From NCBI GenBank assembly GCA_902562015.1, contig CACERX010000026.1, positions 1-20,857 of the forward strand: a stretch of DNA of 20,857 nucleotides. The letters are read 5' to 3'. Below, piece after piece: positions 1 to 7,619 of this stretch (position 1 is its first letter; the number at the start of each line of letters is the position of its first letter). The notes under the pieces were generated by a model. It did no database searches, had not been told where the DNA came from, and worked only from the letters and a program-made list of their open reading frames with translations. Source of the DNA: an uncultured SAR324 cluster bacterium (lineage in GTDB: Bacteria > SAR324 > NAC60-12). A program made the position numbers and the translations under genes.

Positions 1-150
1 GTTTTTGTCCCAATATTGGATGATTTTCAGTTTAAACCCTCCATTCATGTGTACTATGAAAGTAAAACTGTTTCAGTCAAAGATGGTTTGCCAAAGTTCA
101 AAGATCTGCCTTTAGAATTTAATGGTTCTGGTGAAACTATGCCAGAGTGA
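1..150 (+). CDS. GFA/CENP-V-domain protein, C-terminal fragment
   Basis: The plus strand is open from the first base to a TGA at 148-150 and encodes about 49 residues; the start lies outside the window. The segment has the tail typical of GFA-domain (glutathione-dependent formaldehyde-activating enzyme-like, CENP-V fold) proteins: a KPSIHVYYES stretch followed by DGLPKF and ending in GSGETMPE. The zinc-binding cysteines that define the family would lie upstream and cannot be seen. Many GFA-domain proteins are small cytoplasmic zinc proteins with no proven formaldehyde activity, so only the family is called, not a reaction. The next gene is convergent, so this gene is not part of the importer operon beside it. 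The 249 bases between them (151-399) show no gene; they hold only weak dyads such as TTCGAG/CTCGAA (220-225 and 239-244). Confidence 0.6.
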   Translation, partial: VFVPILDDFQFKPSIHVYYESKTVSVKDGLPKFKDLPLEFNGSGETMPE

Positions 151-399
151 AAATATACTGAAAATTCAAAAGAGCCTTGATTATTTTAATCAGACTGGCG
201 GAAAAGTGGACTAAACAAATTCGAGTAACAGAGGCCAGCTCGAAACATTTATTTGTACCATAGTGAATGTCAAAATTATTCTGTAATTCTCTCTACTGAG
301 GGGTTATAGTTAAATATATAATTCATTCTCATCTTCGTAGTTGTTAAAAATAGTTTATGCAACATTATAATTAGAAATATTTCATACGGATAAAAATGG

Positions 400-1461
400 T
401 CAAGATTCAGGAATTAAACTTATTCCATAAGATCGGAAAGTAATGGAAACTTGTGCGCCCGGCGGATGCTGATTTTTCATTTGATTGTCAATAACAAAAA
501 ATTCGCCAAGTTCAGATTCCACAGTGTATTCAAGGTGATCTCCTAGATATGATGATTTAAGTATCGTTCCTAAGATTCCTTTTTCAGTCCCAGATTCATC
601 TAAATAAATGGACTGCGGTCTTATTGCTACCATTGCATTCCCGGGCATCAATCCTCGGTGAGGTAATTGCAGTTGAATTCCTCCAATATCTAATTTTGCA
701 TTTGGCCCATCGATTTCAAGAATTGATGAATTTATTAAATTTGCATCTCCGATAAAATCTGAAACAAACAAGTTGATAGGTTCTTCATAAAGCTGTTTAG
801 GAGTTCCCTCTTGTGCAATTACTGCCTCGTTCATAACAATAATACTATCTGAAACTGCAAGTGCTTCTTCCTGATCATGAGTCACGTAAACTGTGGTCAA
901 ACCTAGATCCTGCTGCAGTTCTCGTATTTCTTCACGAACTCTTCTTCGAAGCTTTGCATCAAGGTTTGATAGAGGTTCATCAAACAAAAGTACTTCAGGT
1001 TCAAGAACCAGTGCCCGCGCCACAGCTACACGCTGTTGCTGTCCACCTGATAATTCACTTGGAAGACGTTCACCAAATCCAGAAAGACCAACTAATTCCA
1101 GTCCGTTTTGTGATTTCTCTTTTACTTCTTGTTTGCTTTTACGACTCATAGTCAGTCCATAGGAAACATTCTGCATAACCGTCATGTGCGGGAATAGAGC
1201 ATATGACTGAAAGACCATGCTAACATCCCTGTCAGATGCTGACATTTTAGTGACTTCCTTTTTACCGATGAAGATTTTTCCCTCTGTTGCCATCTCGAGT
1301 CCAGCAATTAAACGCAGTGTGGTTGTTTTTCCACATCCGGATGGCCCAAGCAAAGTTACTAGCTGTCCTTTTTCGATTGAAAAATTAAGTTTACGTACCG
1401 CCTGGACATCACCAAACTCTTTGGTAACATTCTTAAATTCAACTGCAAATGAATTAGCCAT
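400..1461 (-). CDS. ABC importer ATPase, FbpC/PotA-like with TOBE domain
   Basis: This is the ATPase of the three-gene minus-strand importer, 353 residues, the usual length for FbpC/PotA/UgpC-type subunits. All nucleotide-binding motifs are intact: Walker A GPSGCGKT (39-46), Q-loop Gln85 in MVFQSYALFPH, signature LSGGQ (137-141), Walker B ending LLFDEP with Asp161 and Glu162, D-loop SNLD, and switch His195 in VTHDQEEA. The C-terminal third (about 245-353) looks like the TOBE regulatory domain of this class. It would act as a dimer on the cytoplasmic face of the permease. The ATG lies 30 nt after the permease stop and has no recognisable Shine-Dalgarno (the preceding bases are only A and T), so coupling to the permease gene is plausible. 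The motifs place it in the CUT1/iron/polyamine ATPase group but do not show the substrate. Confidence 0.93.
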   Translation of the reverse strand: MANSFAVEFKNVTKEFGDVQAVRKLNFSIEKGQLVTLLGPSGCGKTTTLRLIAGLEMATEGKIFIGKKEVTKMSASDRDVSMVFQSYALFPHMTVMQNVSYGLTMSRKSKQEVKEKSQNGLELVGLSGFGERLPSELSGGQQQRVAVARALVLEPEVLLFDEPLSNLDAKLRRRVREEIRELQQDLGLTTVYVTHDQEEALAVSDSIIVMNEAVIAQEGTPKQLYEEPINLFVSDFIGDANLINSSILEIDGPNAKLDIGGIQLQLPHRGLMPGNAMVAIRPQSIYLDESGTEKGILGTILKSSYLGDHLEYTVESELGEFFVIDNQMKNQHPPGAQVSITFRSYGISLIPES

Positions 1462-1491
1462 ATTTATTTTAAATTTATGATTACTTTCTTA

Positions 1492-3738
1492 CTAAAACTC
1501 CAAAGAATCCCTCCGTCCAAGTTCTCGTTTACCCACAGTAATTTGTATTAGCCAAATTGCAGCAAGCATTACAAGTATAAGAACGGATGAATAAGCTATC
1601 GCAAGTCCATAATCACCAAACTCTACTCGACCGAGAATGTATGAAGTCGCCATGTCATAATCAGCACTTACTAGAAATATAACAGCGCTTATTGCAGTCA
1701 TGGCCCTTACGAAGCTGAATACCAGAGCAGCTATCAATGCTGGTCGTAACAGCGGTAGTAGTATTCTTCTTAAAGTCGTAAATGACTTGGCTCCTAGTGT
1801 AAGTGATGCTTCATCAAGGCTAGGATCAAGCTGACTCATAGCCGCAATACCTGCACGGATGCCTGTTGGCATATTCCTGAAAATGAAACAAACGACGAGG
1901 ATTACACCTGTTCCTGTGATCTCAATTGGAGGAACGTTGAATGCCAATATGTATCCTACACCTATCACAGTGCCTGGAATGGCAAAGCTGAGCATTGTCA
2001 GAAACTCAAAAATATCTTTCCCCCAGAACTGCTGTCGTACAAGAATGTAGGCAGTCAATAATCCAAGCCCTGCTGTAATTGGAGCGGAAATAGCTGATAT
2101 TTGAATAGTTGTCCAAAATGAATTCCATGCAGCACCTTCCCACAAAAGTCCATGTTTGTCAGACCAATAGAGAGAAAATTCGGCAATGTAATGTTTGAGA
2201 GTGAAGTTATGCTTATATCCCCATGTCTCCACGAATCCCCCAAATAGAATCATTCCATATACAATTAAGCTCATTGCTAAAAATGGAAAAGCTGTAAGAT
2301 AAGCTAACCATGAGACACGTCTGGGAAGTTTGACATGCACCCCTGCATCTCCTTTTCCAGTGACAGTGGAATAAGATTTTTTCCCGAGCCATCGACGTTG
2401 TGCATAAAAAGCTGTTAAAGTAAACATAAGCAGTACAATTGCTAGGACTGCCGCCATTCCTGGATCTCCCTGAGCTCCTACAATAGAGAAAAAAATCTGA
2501 GTGGAAAGTACTTCAAAATTACCACCCAAAACCAGTGGATTACCAAAATCTGCAAGGCTTTCTATGAAACCCAGAAGAAAAGCATTAGCCAGTCCCGGAC
2601 GCATCAGAGGGAAGGATACTGTCCAAAAAGTCTGCCAGCGTGAAGCCCGAAGGGTTTGAGAAGCTTCCTCCATTGAAGGACTGACTGCTTCAACTACTCC
2701 AATTAAAACAAGGAAGGCTATAGGTGTATATGCTAATACCTGTGCTATAAGAATACCTGTCAAACCATAAAGCCATCGACTGGGAGGTATCCCAAATGCC
2801 CATTCTAAGAAAATATTCACTACCCCAGCTCTTCCAAAAAGAAGTATAAGTGCAAGGCCTATCACAAACGGTGGAGTAATTATAGGGAGCAGAGATGCTG
2901 TGCGAACAAATCCCTTTGCATGCATCTTTGTCCGGGTAACCAGGAGAGCGAATGCCAAACCAAGGGCAGTAGTTAATGCCCCAACCAATACCCCCATCAA
3001 TAGAGAGTTCCAGGCTACTCCACAACTTAGCTCACTGTTTAAACAATCAAAGCCCCAGATACTTCGTGAAATAATTTTTTCCAGAAACAAAGAGAAAACA
3101 TAATTTCCCTCGTCATCCTGAAGTGCATTGATCAGGATACGTCCTACAGGAAAAAAGACAAAAGTGGTAATAAGAACAACACAAAATCCTATTGAACCGC
3201 AAACAAACTCATCTCCCTTGATTGCACCTCTTGCAGCCAAACCTTGTGTAAAAATGAACATGAATCCGCAGCAAACAAGCAGAGCCCCATATCCCATTCC
3301 GATTTGTCTTTGTTCCGTTGGTCCAAAGACTTCTACAAGAAATTCCCAACCCCAACCATGAAGCCCGAGAATGAAGCCCTGTGAAAGAGTAAAGACAAAC
3401 CCTAGACCTCCGCAGAATAACAATGCAAGAGCGTAACGTGAATCAGAACTTGGTAAGCTTAATACGCCTAGTGGAATTAACATGGCCAGTGCTACAGGCC
3501 AGAGCCACCACCTTTGGTGAATTATAATTTGAAGTATTCCTGGAGAGTACTCGTGAAATGTTGGATATCCGTCCGTAACCCAGATAAAACTCCAAAAGCC
3601 GTCATAAGCTGCGTACCATGGCAGAATTAGAAAGCCAACCCAAGATATTCCGAGCCATATCTTTAGAGTGAGGTTATCTTTGCTTAAGATCCCCGGAAAT
3701 CTAAGAGTTGCTTCCGGGGAGATTAAAGGTGATGTCAC
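1492..3738 (-). CDS. ABC importer permease, FbpB/AfuB-like fused double permease
   Basis: A 748-residue polytopic inner-membrane protein with two permease domains in one chain, as in FbpB/AfuB/ThiP-type importers. Each half has an EAA cytoplasmic loop that docks the ATPase: EASQTLRASRWQTFW near residues 356-385 and EASLTLGAKSFTTLRR near 640-670. Before the first permease core there is an extra hydrophobic N-terminal region (about residues 25-175) with roughly four predicted membrane segments, so the protein is longer than a minimal double permease. The start is GTG at 3738-3736, within a GTGA overlap with the stop of the binding-protein gene, so translation is very likely coupled. The stop (TAG) is 30 nt before the ATPase gene. 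The family carries ferric iron, thiamine, phosphonates or hexose phosphates; sequence alone does not choose among them. Confidence 0.92.
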   Translation of the reverse strand: MTSPLISPEATLRFPGILSKDNLTLKIWLGISWVGFLILPWYAAYDGFWSFIWVTDGYPTFHEYSPGILQIIIHQRWWLWPVALAMLIPLGVLSLPSSDSRYALALLFCGGLGFVFTLSQGFILGLHGWGWEFLVEVFGPTEQRQIGMGYGALLVCCGFMFIFTQGLAARGAIKGDEFVCGSIGFCVVLITTFVFFPVGRILINALQDDEGNYVFSLFLEKIISRSIWGFDCLNSELSCGVAWNSLLMGVLVGALTTALGLAFALLVTRTKMHAKGFVRTASLLPIITPPFVIGLALILLFGRAGVVNIFLEWAFGIPPSRWLYGLTGILIAQVLAYTPIAFLVLIGVVEAVSPSMEEASQTLRASRWQTFWTVSFPLMRPGLANAFLLGFIESLADFGNPLVLGGNFEVLSTQIFFSIVGAQGDPGMAAVLAIVLLMFTLTAFYAQRRWLGKKSYSTVTGKGDAGVHVKLPRRVSWLAYLTAFPFLAMSLIVYGMILFGGFVETWGYKHNFTLKHYIAEFSLYWSDKHGLLWEGAAWNSFWTTIQISAISAPITAGLGLLTAYILVRQQFWGKDIFEFLTMLSFAIPGTVIGVGYILAFNVPPIEITGTGVILVVCFIFRNMPTGIRAGIAAMSQLDPSLDEASLTLGAKSFTTLRRILLPLLRPALIAALVFSFVRAMTAISAVIFLVSADYDMATSYILGRVEFGDYGLAIAYSSVLILVMLAAIWLIQITVGKRELGRRDSLEF

Positions 3739-4757
3739 CGAGGCAGAACCTTAACTTCTTTGTCCCATTTTTTCAGTAGGCGGGTACGTTCAGCCTTGGA
3801 GCCATATAAGGCGTGGTTGTAGTCTATTAATTTTATACTACTGACATCTGGTGCCTCAGGAGGGCTGACAGCATTTTTGTTGGAAGGTACCTGAAAAGAT
3901 TTTACCTGAGCTGACATACTCTGAACATCTGCAGTTAAAGCAAAATCAATGAATTTTTTTGCACTATCTAAATTTCGAGCACCTTTTATAATGCTTGCCG
4001 ATCCAATTTCATATCCTGTACCTTCACATGGAGCTACAGCCTCAATGGGAAAGCCTTTAGTAGCTTGCTTTACGGCACCATGAACAAAGACCACTCCAAT
4101 TGTAATCTCACCACGGGCAGAAGCTTTTATTCCGGCAGATCCAGACTTTGTATATTGGCTAATGTTTTTGTGCAAGCCCTTCATGTAATTAAATCCAGCA
4201 TCTTCACCAAAGAGTTGTACCATTGAAGCCAAAGTTGTGTATGCTGTACCAGATGTACTTGGGTAAGCCATCATTATCTCATCTTTATAGGCAGAGTGAA
4301 GCAAATCGTTCCAACACTTTGGTACAGGCATTCCTTTCTTAGCTAAAAGCTCCCTGTTATAACCATAGCCCAATGCACCAAGATAAATGCCCACGGTTTT
4401 ACCACCGGTAGCCTTATGAGGTGTAATTGCCCAGTCATGCAGTTCTTTTAACTTAGGTGAAGTGTATGGCTGAGATAGTCCTTCTTCTGCTGCTTGCAAG
4501 TGAGGGTCTCCAGTTCCGCCCCACCATACATCCCCCTTGGGATTTGATTTCTCAGCACGAATCTTTGTAAGAGTCTCTCCTGAACTTGCTCTAGTCATCG
4601 CAACACGAATGCCGGTGCGCTTTTCAAATTCTTTTTTCATAAGTTCACACCACGGAATATCCGTACTGCAATAATATGTAAGCCTTCCTGCCGAATAAGC
4701 CGGAAGAGAGATCAATATGAATATCAACAAAAAGAGTAATATTCTAAAATGTTTCAT
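3735..4757 (-). CDS. Periplasmic binding protein, FbpA/AfuA-like (ligand uncertain)
   Basis: A 340-residue exported binding protein and first gene of the minus-strand importer operon. The first 22 or so residues form a Sec signal peptide (KHFR, hydrophobic core, AYS cleavage region) with no lipobox cysteine. The mature protein has the type of fold and motifs of FbpA/AfuA-like proteins: VWWGGTGDPHLQAAEEG, ALGYGYNRELL, and EGTGYEIGSASIIKGARN followed by a KKFIDFAL helix. Classical FbpA binds ferric iron with two adjacent C-lobe tyrosines; no such pair is present here (the only YY is at 28-29, just after the signal peptide). AfuA-like members bind sugar phosphates and others bind phosphonates, so iron is possible but unproven. 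The ATG is preceded by GGAG (complement of 4763-4766), a good Shine-Dalgarno. The stop overlaps the permease start by 4 nt. Confidence 0.88.
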   Translation of the reverse strand: MKHFRILLFLLIFILISLPAYSAGRLTYYCSTDIPWCELMKKEFEKRTGIRVAMTRASSGETLTKIRAEKSNPKGDVWWGGTGDPHLQAAEEGLSQPYTSPKLKELHDWAITPHKATGGKTVGIYLGALGYGYNRELLAKKGMPVPKCWNDLLHSAYKDEIMMAYPSTSGTAYTTLASMVQLFGEDAGFNYMKGLHKNISQYTKSGSAGIKASARGEITIGVVFVHGAVKQATKGFPIEAVAPCEGTGYEIGSASIIKGARNLDSAKKFIDFALTADVQSMSAQVKSFQVPSNKNAVSPPEAPDVSSIKLIDYNHALYGSKAERTRLLKKWDKEVKVLPR

Positions 4758-4821
4758 AATAACTCCATTTTAAAGTTATAAAAAAATGGAAATCTCACCA
4801 TTAAGATATCCGAATTTCTGA

Positions 4822-4850
4822 ATCGTAAATATTTTAGAAAATAATGTCAA
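4822..4850 (-). promoter_or_regulatory. Candidate sigma70-type promoter of the Fbp-like importer operon
   Basis: Read on the minus strand there is a perfect TTGACA (complement of 4845-4850), a 17-base spacer, and TACGAT (complement of 4822-4827), which matches four of six bases of the -10 consensus. Transcription would begin near 4815 and leave a leader of about 58 nt before the binding-protein ATG. I could not make out a convincing 19-bp Fur box over it, although the region is AT-rich. Confidence 0.45.
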
Positions 4851-4919
4851 TTAATTAATAAATTATATTAAAAAGGAAATATAACGTTTTTGAAGTGAAA
4901 TATGGATGGAGTATTATTA

Positions 4920-5507
4920 CTACAATGCAGACATGCCAAGGGAAAAAGTTCCCACTAAACCCAGAATGATGGAAATAAATGTTAAGACTAATTCAAAGGA
5001 TCGTATCGCAGATGAATTAAGAAGTCCGTCCATCAAACCTTCTTCATGTTTTTTTTGTTGATGAGATTCTTTTTTATGTGTAGATTTTTTTGTATGTTTT
5101 ATTGCACGTCTTTGTTTGACATGCCGATCATGAGGATTGATACTTGCTGTGAATCCAATTCCGGCTATGGCCAAAGTAAAAACTATCATATCTGTAATGC
5201 TTGGAGGGATGGCCCAGAATCGTTCAGCATATATGGGGTAAAGAATTAGTGAAGAAGTCAGAGCCCCTAATACAGCTACCACTAATTTTGCTGGTGGTGT
5301 TATCAAATGTTGAACCAAACCAGATAAGACTGGAAGTAAAAAAAGAATGGCTGCCCAATGTGCTAAGAGACCCATAGACTTTAAAAGAAACAATGAACTT
5401 TGCAGATAGTAAGTACCACCGCTAACCAGTGCAGTAAATACTGCAATACCAAATATGAAACGTATTATTTTGTCTGATGTTGATTGTTGATTTTTTTTAG
5501 CAGTCAT
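4920..5507 (-). CDS. Small polytopic membrane protein of unknown function
   Basis: A 195-residue protein that I do not recognise. Hydrophobicity suggests five membrane segments at about 14-32, 38-59, 72-92, 103-122 and 172-193. Between the fourth and fifth is a strongly basic, His/Lys/Gln-rich hydrophilic stretch (about 124-157, with repeated KK, HK and HQQKKH patterns), which by the positive-inside rule should lie in the cytoplasm. There are no cysteines and no enzyme motif. It is on the same strand as the importer, 162 nt upstream of the binding-protein gene, but that gene has its own likely promoter, so the two may be independent. The start lacks a close Shine-Dalgarno; AAGGAT lies about 12 nt before the ATG. 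The clean reading frame and membrane-protein composition support a real gene. Confidence 0.65.
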   Translation of the reverse strand: MTAKKNQQSTSDKIIRFIFGIAVFTALVSGGTYYLQSSLFLLKSMGLLAHWAAILFLLPVLSGLVQHLITPPAKLVVAVLGALTSSLILYPIYAERFWAIPPSITDMIVFTLAIAGIGFTASINPHDRHVKQRRAIKHTKKSTHKKESHQQKKHEEGLMDGLLNSSAIRSFELVLTFISIILGLVGTFSLGMSAL

Positions 5508-5965
5508 AAATTCTGAAATTTATCCTTAAAATATCTTAGAATTAGTTAAAAAATCTAAGTGCACATCATTTTTCAGGCTATACCCAATTAAGGTCTAAAC
5601 TAAATATTTGCCCATTTATTGGAGCAACAGCTTGCTATAGCATATTGCGTACAACAATATGCAAATATTTTTTCTTAATGTCAAGAAATTTTGGTATTCA
5701 AAATAGTTTTTTCTGGATATTTTTTTGACCTCAGAATACCATATGCTTTCTATAATTGGTAGTAAACAAATTTTACATTACTTATCCAAAAAGTCTTATT
5801 CTATTGAAATTGATTGAAAAGAATTATGTTTTTATCTTAAGGATAATTTAAATTATTATTATAATGTGGATGAGCGATCTTCTAGTTTATGCCCAATAGA
5901 ATAATTTACTTGTAATAAACGCTACATAATTCAACTTTATAAAATATTTTTCAAATTTAAAATTT
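5508..5965. other. 458-bp divergent intergenic region
   Basis: No gene is supported here. It separates the minus-strand membrane protein from the plus-strand DsrE-like gene and so should hold both promoters. Visible structure: a dyad GCATATTG/CAATATGC (5640-5662, listed separately); a looser dyad GGTATTC (5693-5699) with GAATACC (5734-5740); TTATCCTTAA at 5520-5529 and its reverse complement TTAAGGATAA at 5837-5846, one near each end; and a TATAAT at 5860-5865 without a good -35. An 11-codon ORF at 5864-5899 has no ribosome-binding site and is not called. Confidence 0.6.
5640..5662. promoter_or_regulatory. Dyad symmetry, possible operator
   Basis: GCATATTG (5640-5647) is followed after 7 bases (CGTACAA) by its exact reverse complement CAATATGC (5655-5662). 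The 23-bp span and spacing suit a dimeric DNA-binding regulator. It lies in the divergent intergenic region, about 130 bp from the membrane-protein start and about 300 bp from the DsrE-like start. No T tract follows on either strand, so it does not look like a terminator. Confidence 0.3.
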
Positions 5966-6355
5966 ATGAGCAAACATTTCTTTATTAAGTTTGTAACTAG
6001 TCCTGATGTTGACCCATTAAAATGTTTTGTAGGACTGGGTTGTGCAGCACAAGCTATCAATGATGGGCATAAAGTGGACATATTCTTCGCGGCTGGCGCA
6101 GTTCAACTGTTGCATACTGAGTGTGTTTCAAAACTGAACGAAGCTATTGATGCTCCTTCCGGTATGTACCTAAGTTTTATCGATACAATAAAAAATGGGG
6201 CAAATAGAATTCATTGTTCAACTCAATCACAAGCACACTTTGGAGTTAGTCAGGAATCCTCCGAAGCTCTTATTGAAGGCTTAAATTTAAACTGGAGTGG
6301 CCCACCTGGAGTGATCGCTCTAGCAGCTAGTTCTGATTTAACATTGGTGTACTAG
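5966..6355 (+). CDS. DsrE-family-like protein
   Basis: A 129-residue soluble protein that resembles the DsrE/F-like fold used in sulfur-relay and related small proteins. It has an initial beta strand (FIKFVTS), a helix with GLGCAAQAINDGHKVDIFFAAGAVQLL, and a later strand ending in RIHCSTQSQ, where the family often has a cysteine (Cys84 here). Cys20, Cys26 and Cys53 are also present. DsrE proteins act in persulfide transfer or have unknown roles; nothing beside it (no dsr, tus or rhodanese gene) shows a sulfur pathway. The ATG has no Shine-Dalgarno (preceding bases are A/T only), and the frame is closed by TAA at 5927-5929, so no earlier start exists. It is followed after 199 nt by the BMP operon, which has its own promoter, so it is probably transcribed alone. 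Confidence 0.65.
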   Translation: MSKHFFIKFVTSPDVDPLKCFVGLGCAAQAINDGHKVDIFFAAGAVQLLHTECVSKLNEAIDAPSGMYLSFIDTIKNGANRIHCSTQSQAHFGVSQESSEALIEGLNLNWSGPPGVIALAASSDLTLVY

Positions 6356-6380
6356 GTTAGTTCAAAATAAATTTAATAAA

Positions 6381-6425
6381 AATTATCTGTCCTTGGTTAG
6401 GCTGATTAACTGGTAATTATTATTT
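6381..6425 (+). terminator. Weak terminator-like hairpin after the DsrE-like gene
   Basis: AATTATC (6381-6387) can pair with GGTAATT (6412-6418) with one G-T wobble, and GTTA/TAAC can pair inside. The run ATTATTTTC follows. The stem is AT-rich and interrupted, so this is only a tentative terminator. Confidence 0.22.
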
Positions 6426-6480
6426 TCTAGGGATTTTATGTTTAAAAAAATATAATTTTAATTGTTAGGTGAGAACCTTC

Positions 6481-6509
6481 TTGACTTAGTTTATAAAAAA
6501 ATTTATATA
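6481..6509 (+). promoter_or_regulatory. Candidate sigma70-type promoter of the BMP importer operon
   Basis: TTGACT (6481-6486), a 17-base spacer, and TATATA (6504-6509) fit the sigma70 pattern with five of six matches at each box. The start of transcription would be near 6516, giving a leader of about 38 nt. The ATG at 6555 is preceded by GAGGA (6546-6550). No purine riboswitch-like sequence was recognised in this short leader. Confidence 0.5.
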
Positions 6510-6554
6510 TTTGTTTCTTTGTTTAAACCCTAAAACACTTTAATTGAGGATGTT

Positions 6555-7556
6555 ATGAAAAAAACAACTTATGCGGTAAAACTAGTATCCCTTGCTTTAG
6601 TTCTGTTAGTGAGTTTAACAAGCGGCATATGGGCTCAGGTTTCAGGCAAGGTCAAAGTCGCAGCAATTTACACAGTTCCTGTTGAACAGCAGTGGGTGAG
6701 TCGAATACACAAAGCACTCAATGCTGCGAAAGCTAGGGGGGAGATCGAATACTCCTTTTCTGAAAATGTAGCAAACACTGATTATGAAAGGGTGATGCGG
6801 GAATATTCAGAACAGGGTAATCATCTGCTGGTAGGAGAAGTGTTCGGTGTTGAACGAGCAGCCAGAAAAGTTGCCAAAGATTATCCCTCAACCTCCTACC
6901 TGATGGGTTCTAGTTTCGGACCAAGTGGTAAAAATTTTTCAGTTTTTGATAATTGGATTCATGAGCCTTCCTATCTTACAGGCATGATTGCAGGTGGAAT
7001 GACAAAGACAAACAAAATAGGTGTGGTGGGGGGTTATCCCATTCCAGAAGTTAATCGCCTGATTCACGCTTTCATGGACGGAGCAAGAGAAATTAATCCA
7101 AACGTTAAATTCATGGTGAGTTTTATTGGTAGCTGGTTTGATCCACCGAAAGCTAAGGAGTCTGCATTTGCTCAAATTGAAAGAGGAGCTGACATCATGT
7201 ATGCAGAACGATTTGGTGTTTCAGACGCAGCAAAGGAGAAAGGTATTCTTGCGATTGGTAATGTGATTGATACACAGTCGGACTATCCTAGTACTGTGGT
7301 TGCATCAGCGCTTTGGCATATGGAGCCTTCCATTGACCGGGCCATCAGCAAAGTTAAGACGGGGAACTTTGAACCAGAGGATTATGGACCATATTCGTTC
7401 ATGGTCCACGGAGGTGCGAGCCTCGCTCCTTATGGTACCTTTGAATCAAAAATACCTTCATCTCTCAAACGAAAAGTTGCTAACAGGCAACAGGAAATCC
7501 AAGATGGTTTGTTCCGGGTCAATGTTAACGACCAGGAGCCTAAATCGACCATGTAG
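6555..7556 (+). CDS. BMP-family (PnrA/Med-like) ABC importer binding protein
   Basis: A 333-residue exported binding protein. Residues 1-27 form a Sec signal peptide ending in an IWA-Q cleavage site, without the lipobox cysteine seen in Firmicutes and spirochaete homologues, so it should be free in the periplasm. The mature chain has the BMP pattern: VAAIYTVPVEQQWV, a middle DNWIHEPSYLTGMIAGGMTKTNKIGVVGGYPIPEVNRL region (the hinge and sugar-pocket region of the family) and GADIMYAERFGVSDAAKEKG. Characterised BMP proteins bind purine or other nucleosides, though some bind autoinducers or other solutes. It is first in an operon with an ATPase and two permeases. A terminator-like hairpin lies between this gene and the ATPase, which suggests the binding protein is made in excess. 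A good GAGGA Shine-Dalgarno supports the chosen ATG. Confidence 0.92.
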   Translation: MKKTTYAVKLVSLALVLLVSLTSGIWAQVSGKVKVAAIYTVPVEQQWVSRIHKALNAAKARGEIEYSFSENVANTDYERVMREYSEQGNHLLVGEVFGVERAARKVAKDYPSTSYLMGSSFGPSGKNFSVFDNWIHEPSYLTGMIAGGMTKTNKIGVVGGYPIPEVNRLIHAFMDGAREINPNVKFMVSFIGSWFDPPKAKESAFAQIERGADIMYAERFGVSDAAKEKGILAIGNVIDTQSDYPSTVVASALWHMEPSIDRAISKVKTGNFEPEDYGPYSFMVHGGASLAPYGTFESKIPSSLKRKVANRQQEIQDGLFRVNVNDQEPKSTM

Positions 7557-7563
7557 TAATATT

Positions 7564-7597
7564 AAAAGGGGTTTCAGGATACTGGGACCCCTATTTT
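7564..7597 (+). terminator. Terminator/attenuator-like hairpin between BMP gene and ATPase
   Basis: The arm AAAAGGGGTTTCAG (7564-7577) pairs with CTGGGACCCCTATTTT (7582-7597) around a GATA tetraloop. Inner CAG/CTG, two T-G wobbles, T-A, then GGGG/CCCC, then A/T pairs give a stem of about 11 continuous pairs plus more A/T pairs after one mismatch. The TATTTT on its 3' side is a U-rich tail. It lies 8 nt after the BMP stop and about 22 nt before the GTG of the ATPase. It could be a partial terminator or a 3' stabiliser for the binding-protein mRNA. Confidence 0.65.
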
Positions 7598-7619
7598 ACT
7601 TGCTAAAACTTCCCCTACT

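Noticed and set aside
861..1480. Overlapping open frames on the plus strand opposite the Fbp-like ATPase gene
   Set aside because: They lie antisense to a fully motif-bearing ATPase and their translations have no domain or sensible composition.
2690..3025. A 111-codon frame within the double permease gene, same strand, other frame
   Set aside because: It is an out-of-frame shadow of a long permease frame with both EAA loops intact; there is no sign of a real overlapping gene.
5864..5899. Possible 11-codon leader peptide upstream of the DsrE-like gene
   Set aside because: No Shine-Dalgarno, no run of regulatory codons, no adjoining attenuator hairpin.
5887..6081. Minus-strand 64-codon frame opposite the start of the DsrE-like gene
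   Set aside because: It overlaps the better-supported DsrE-like frame and has no recognisable protein features.
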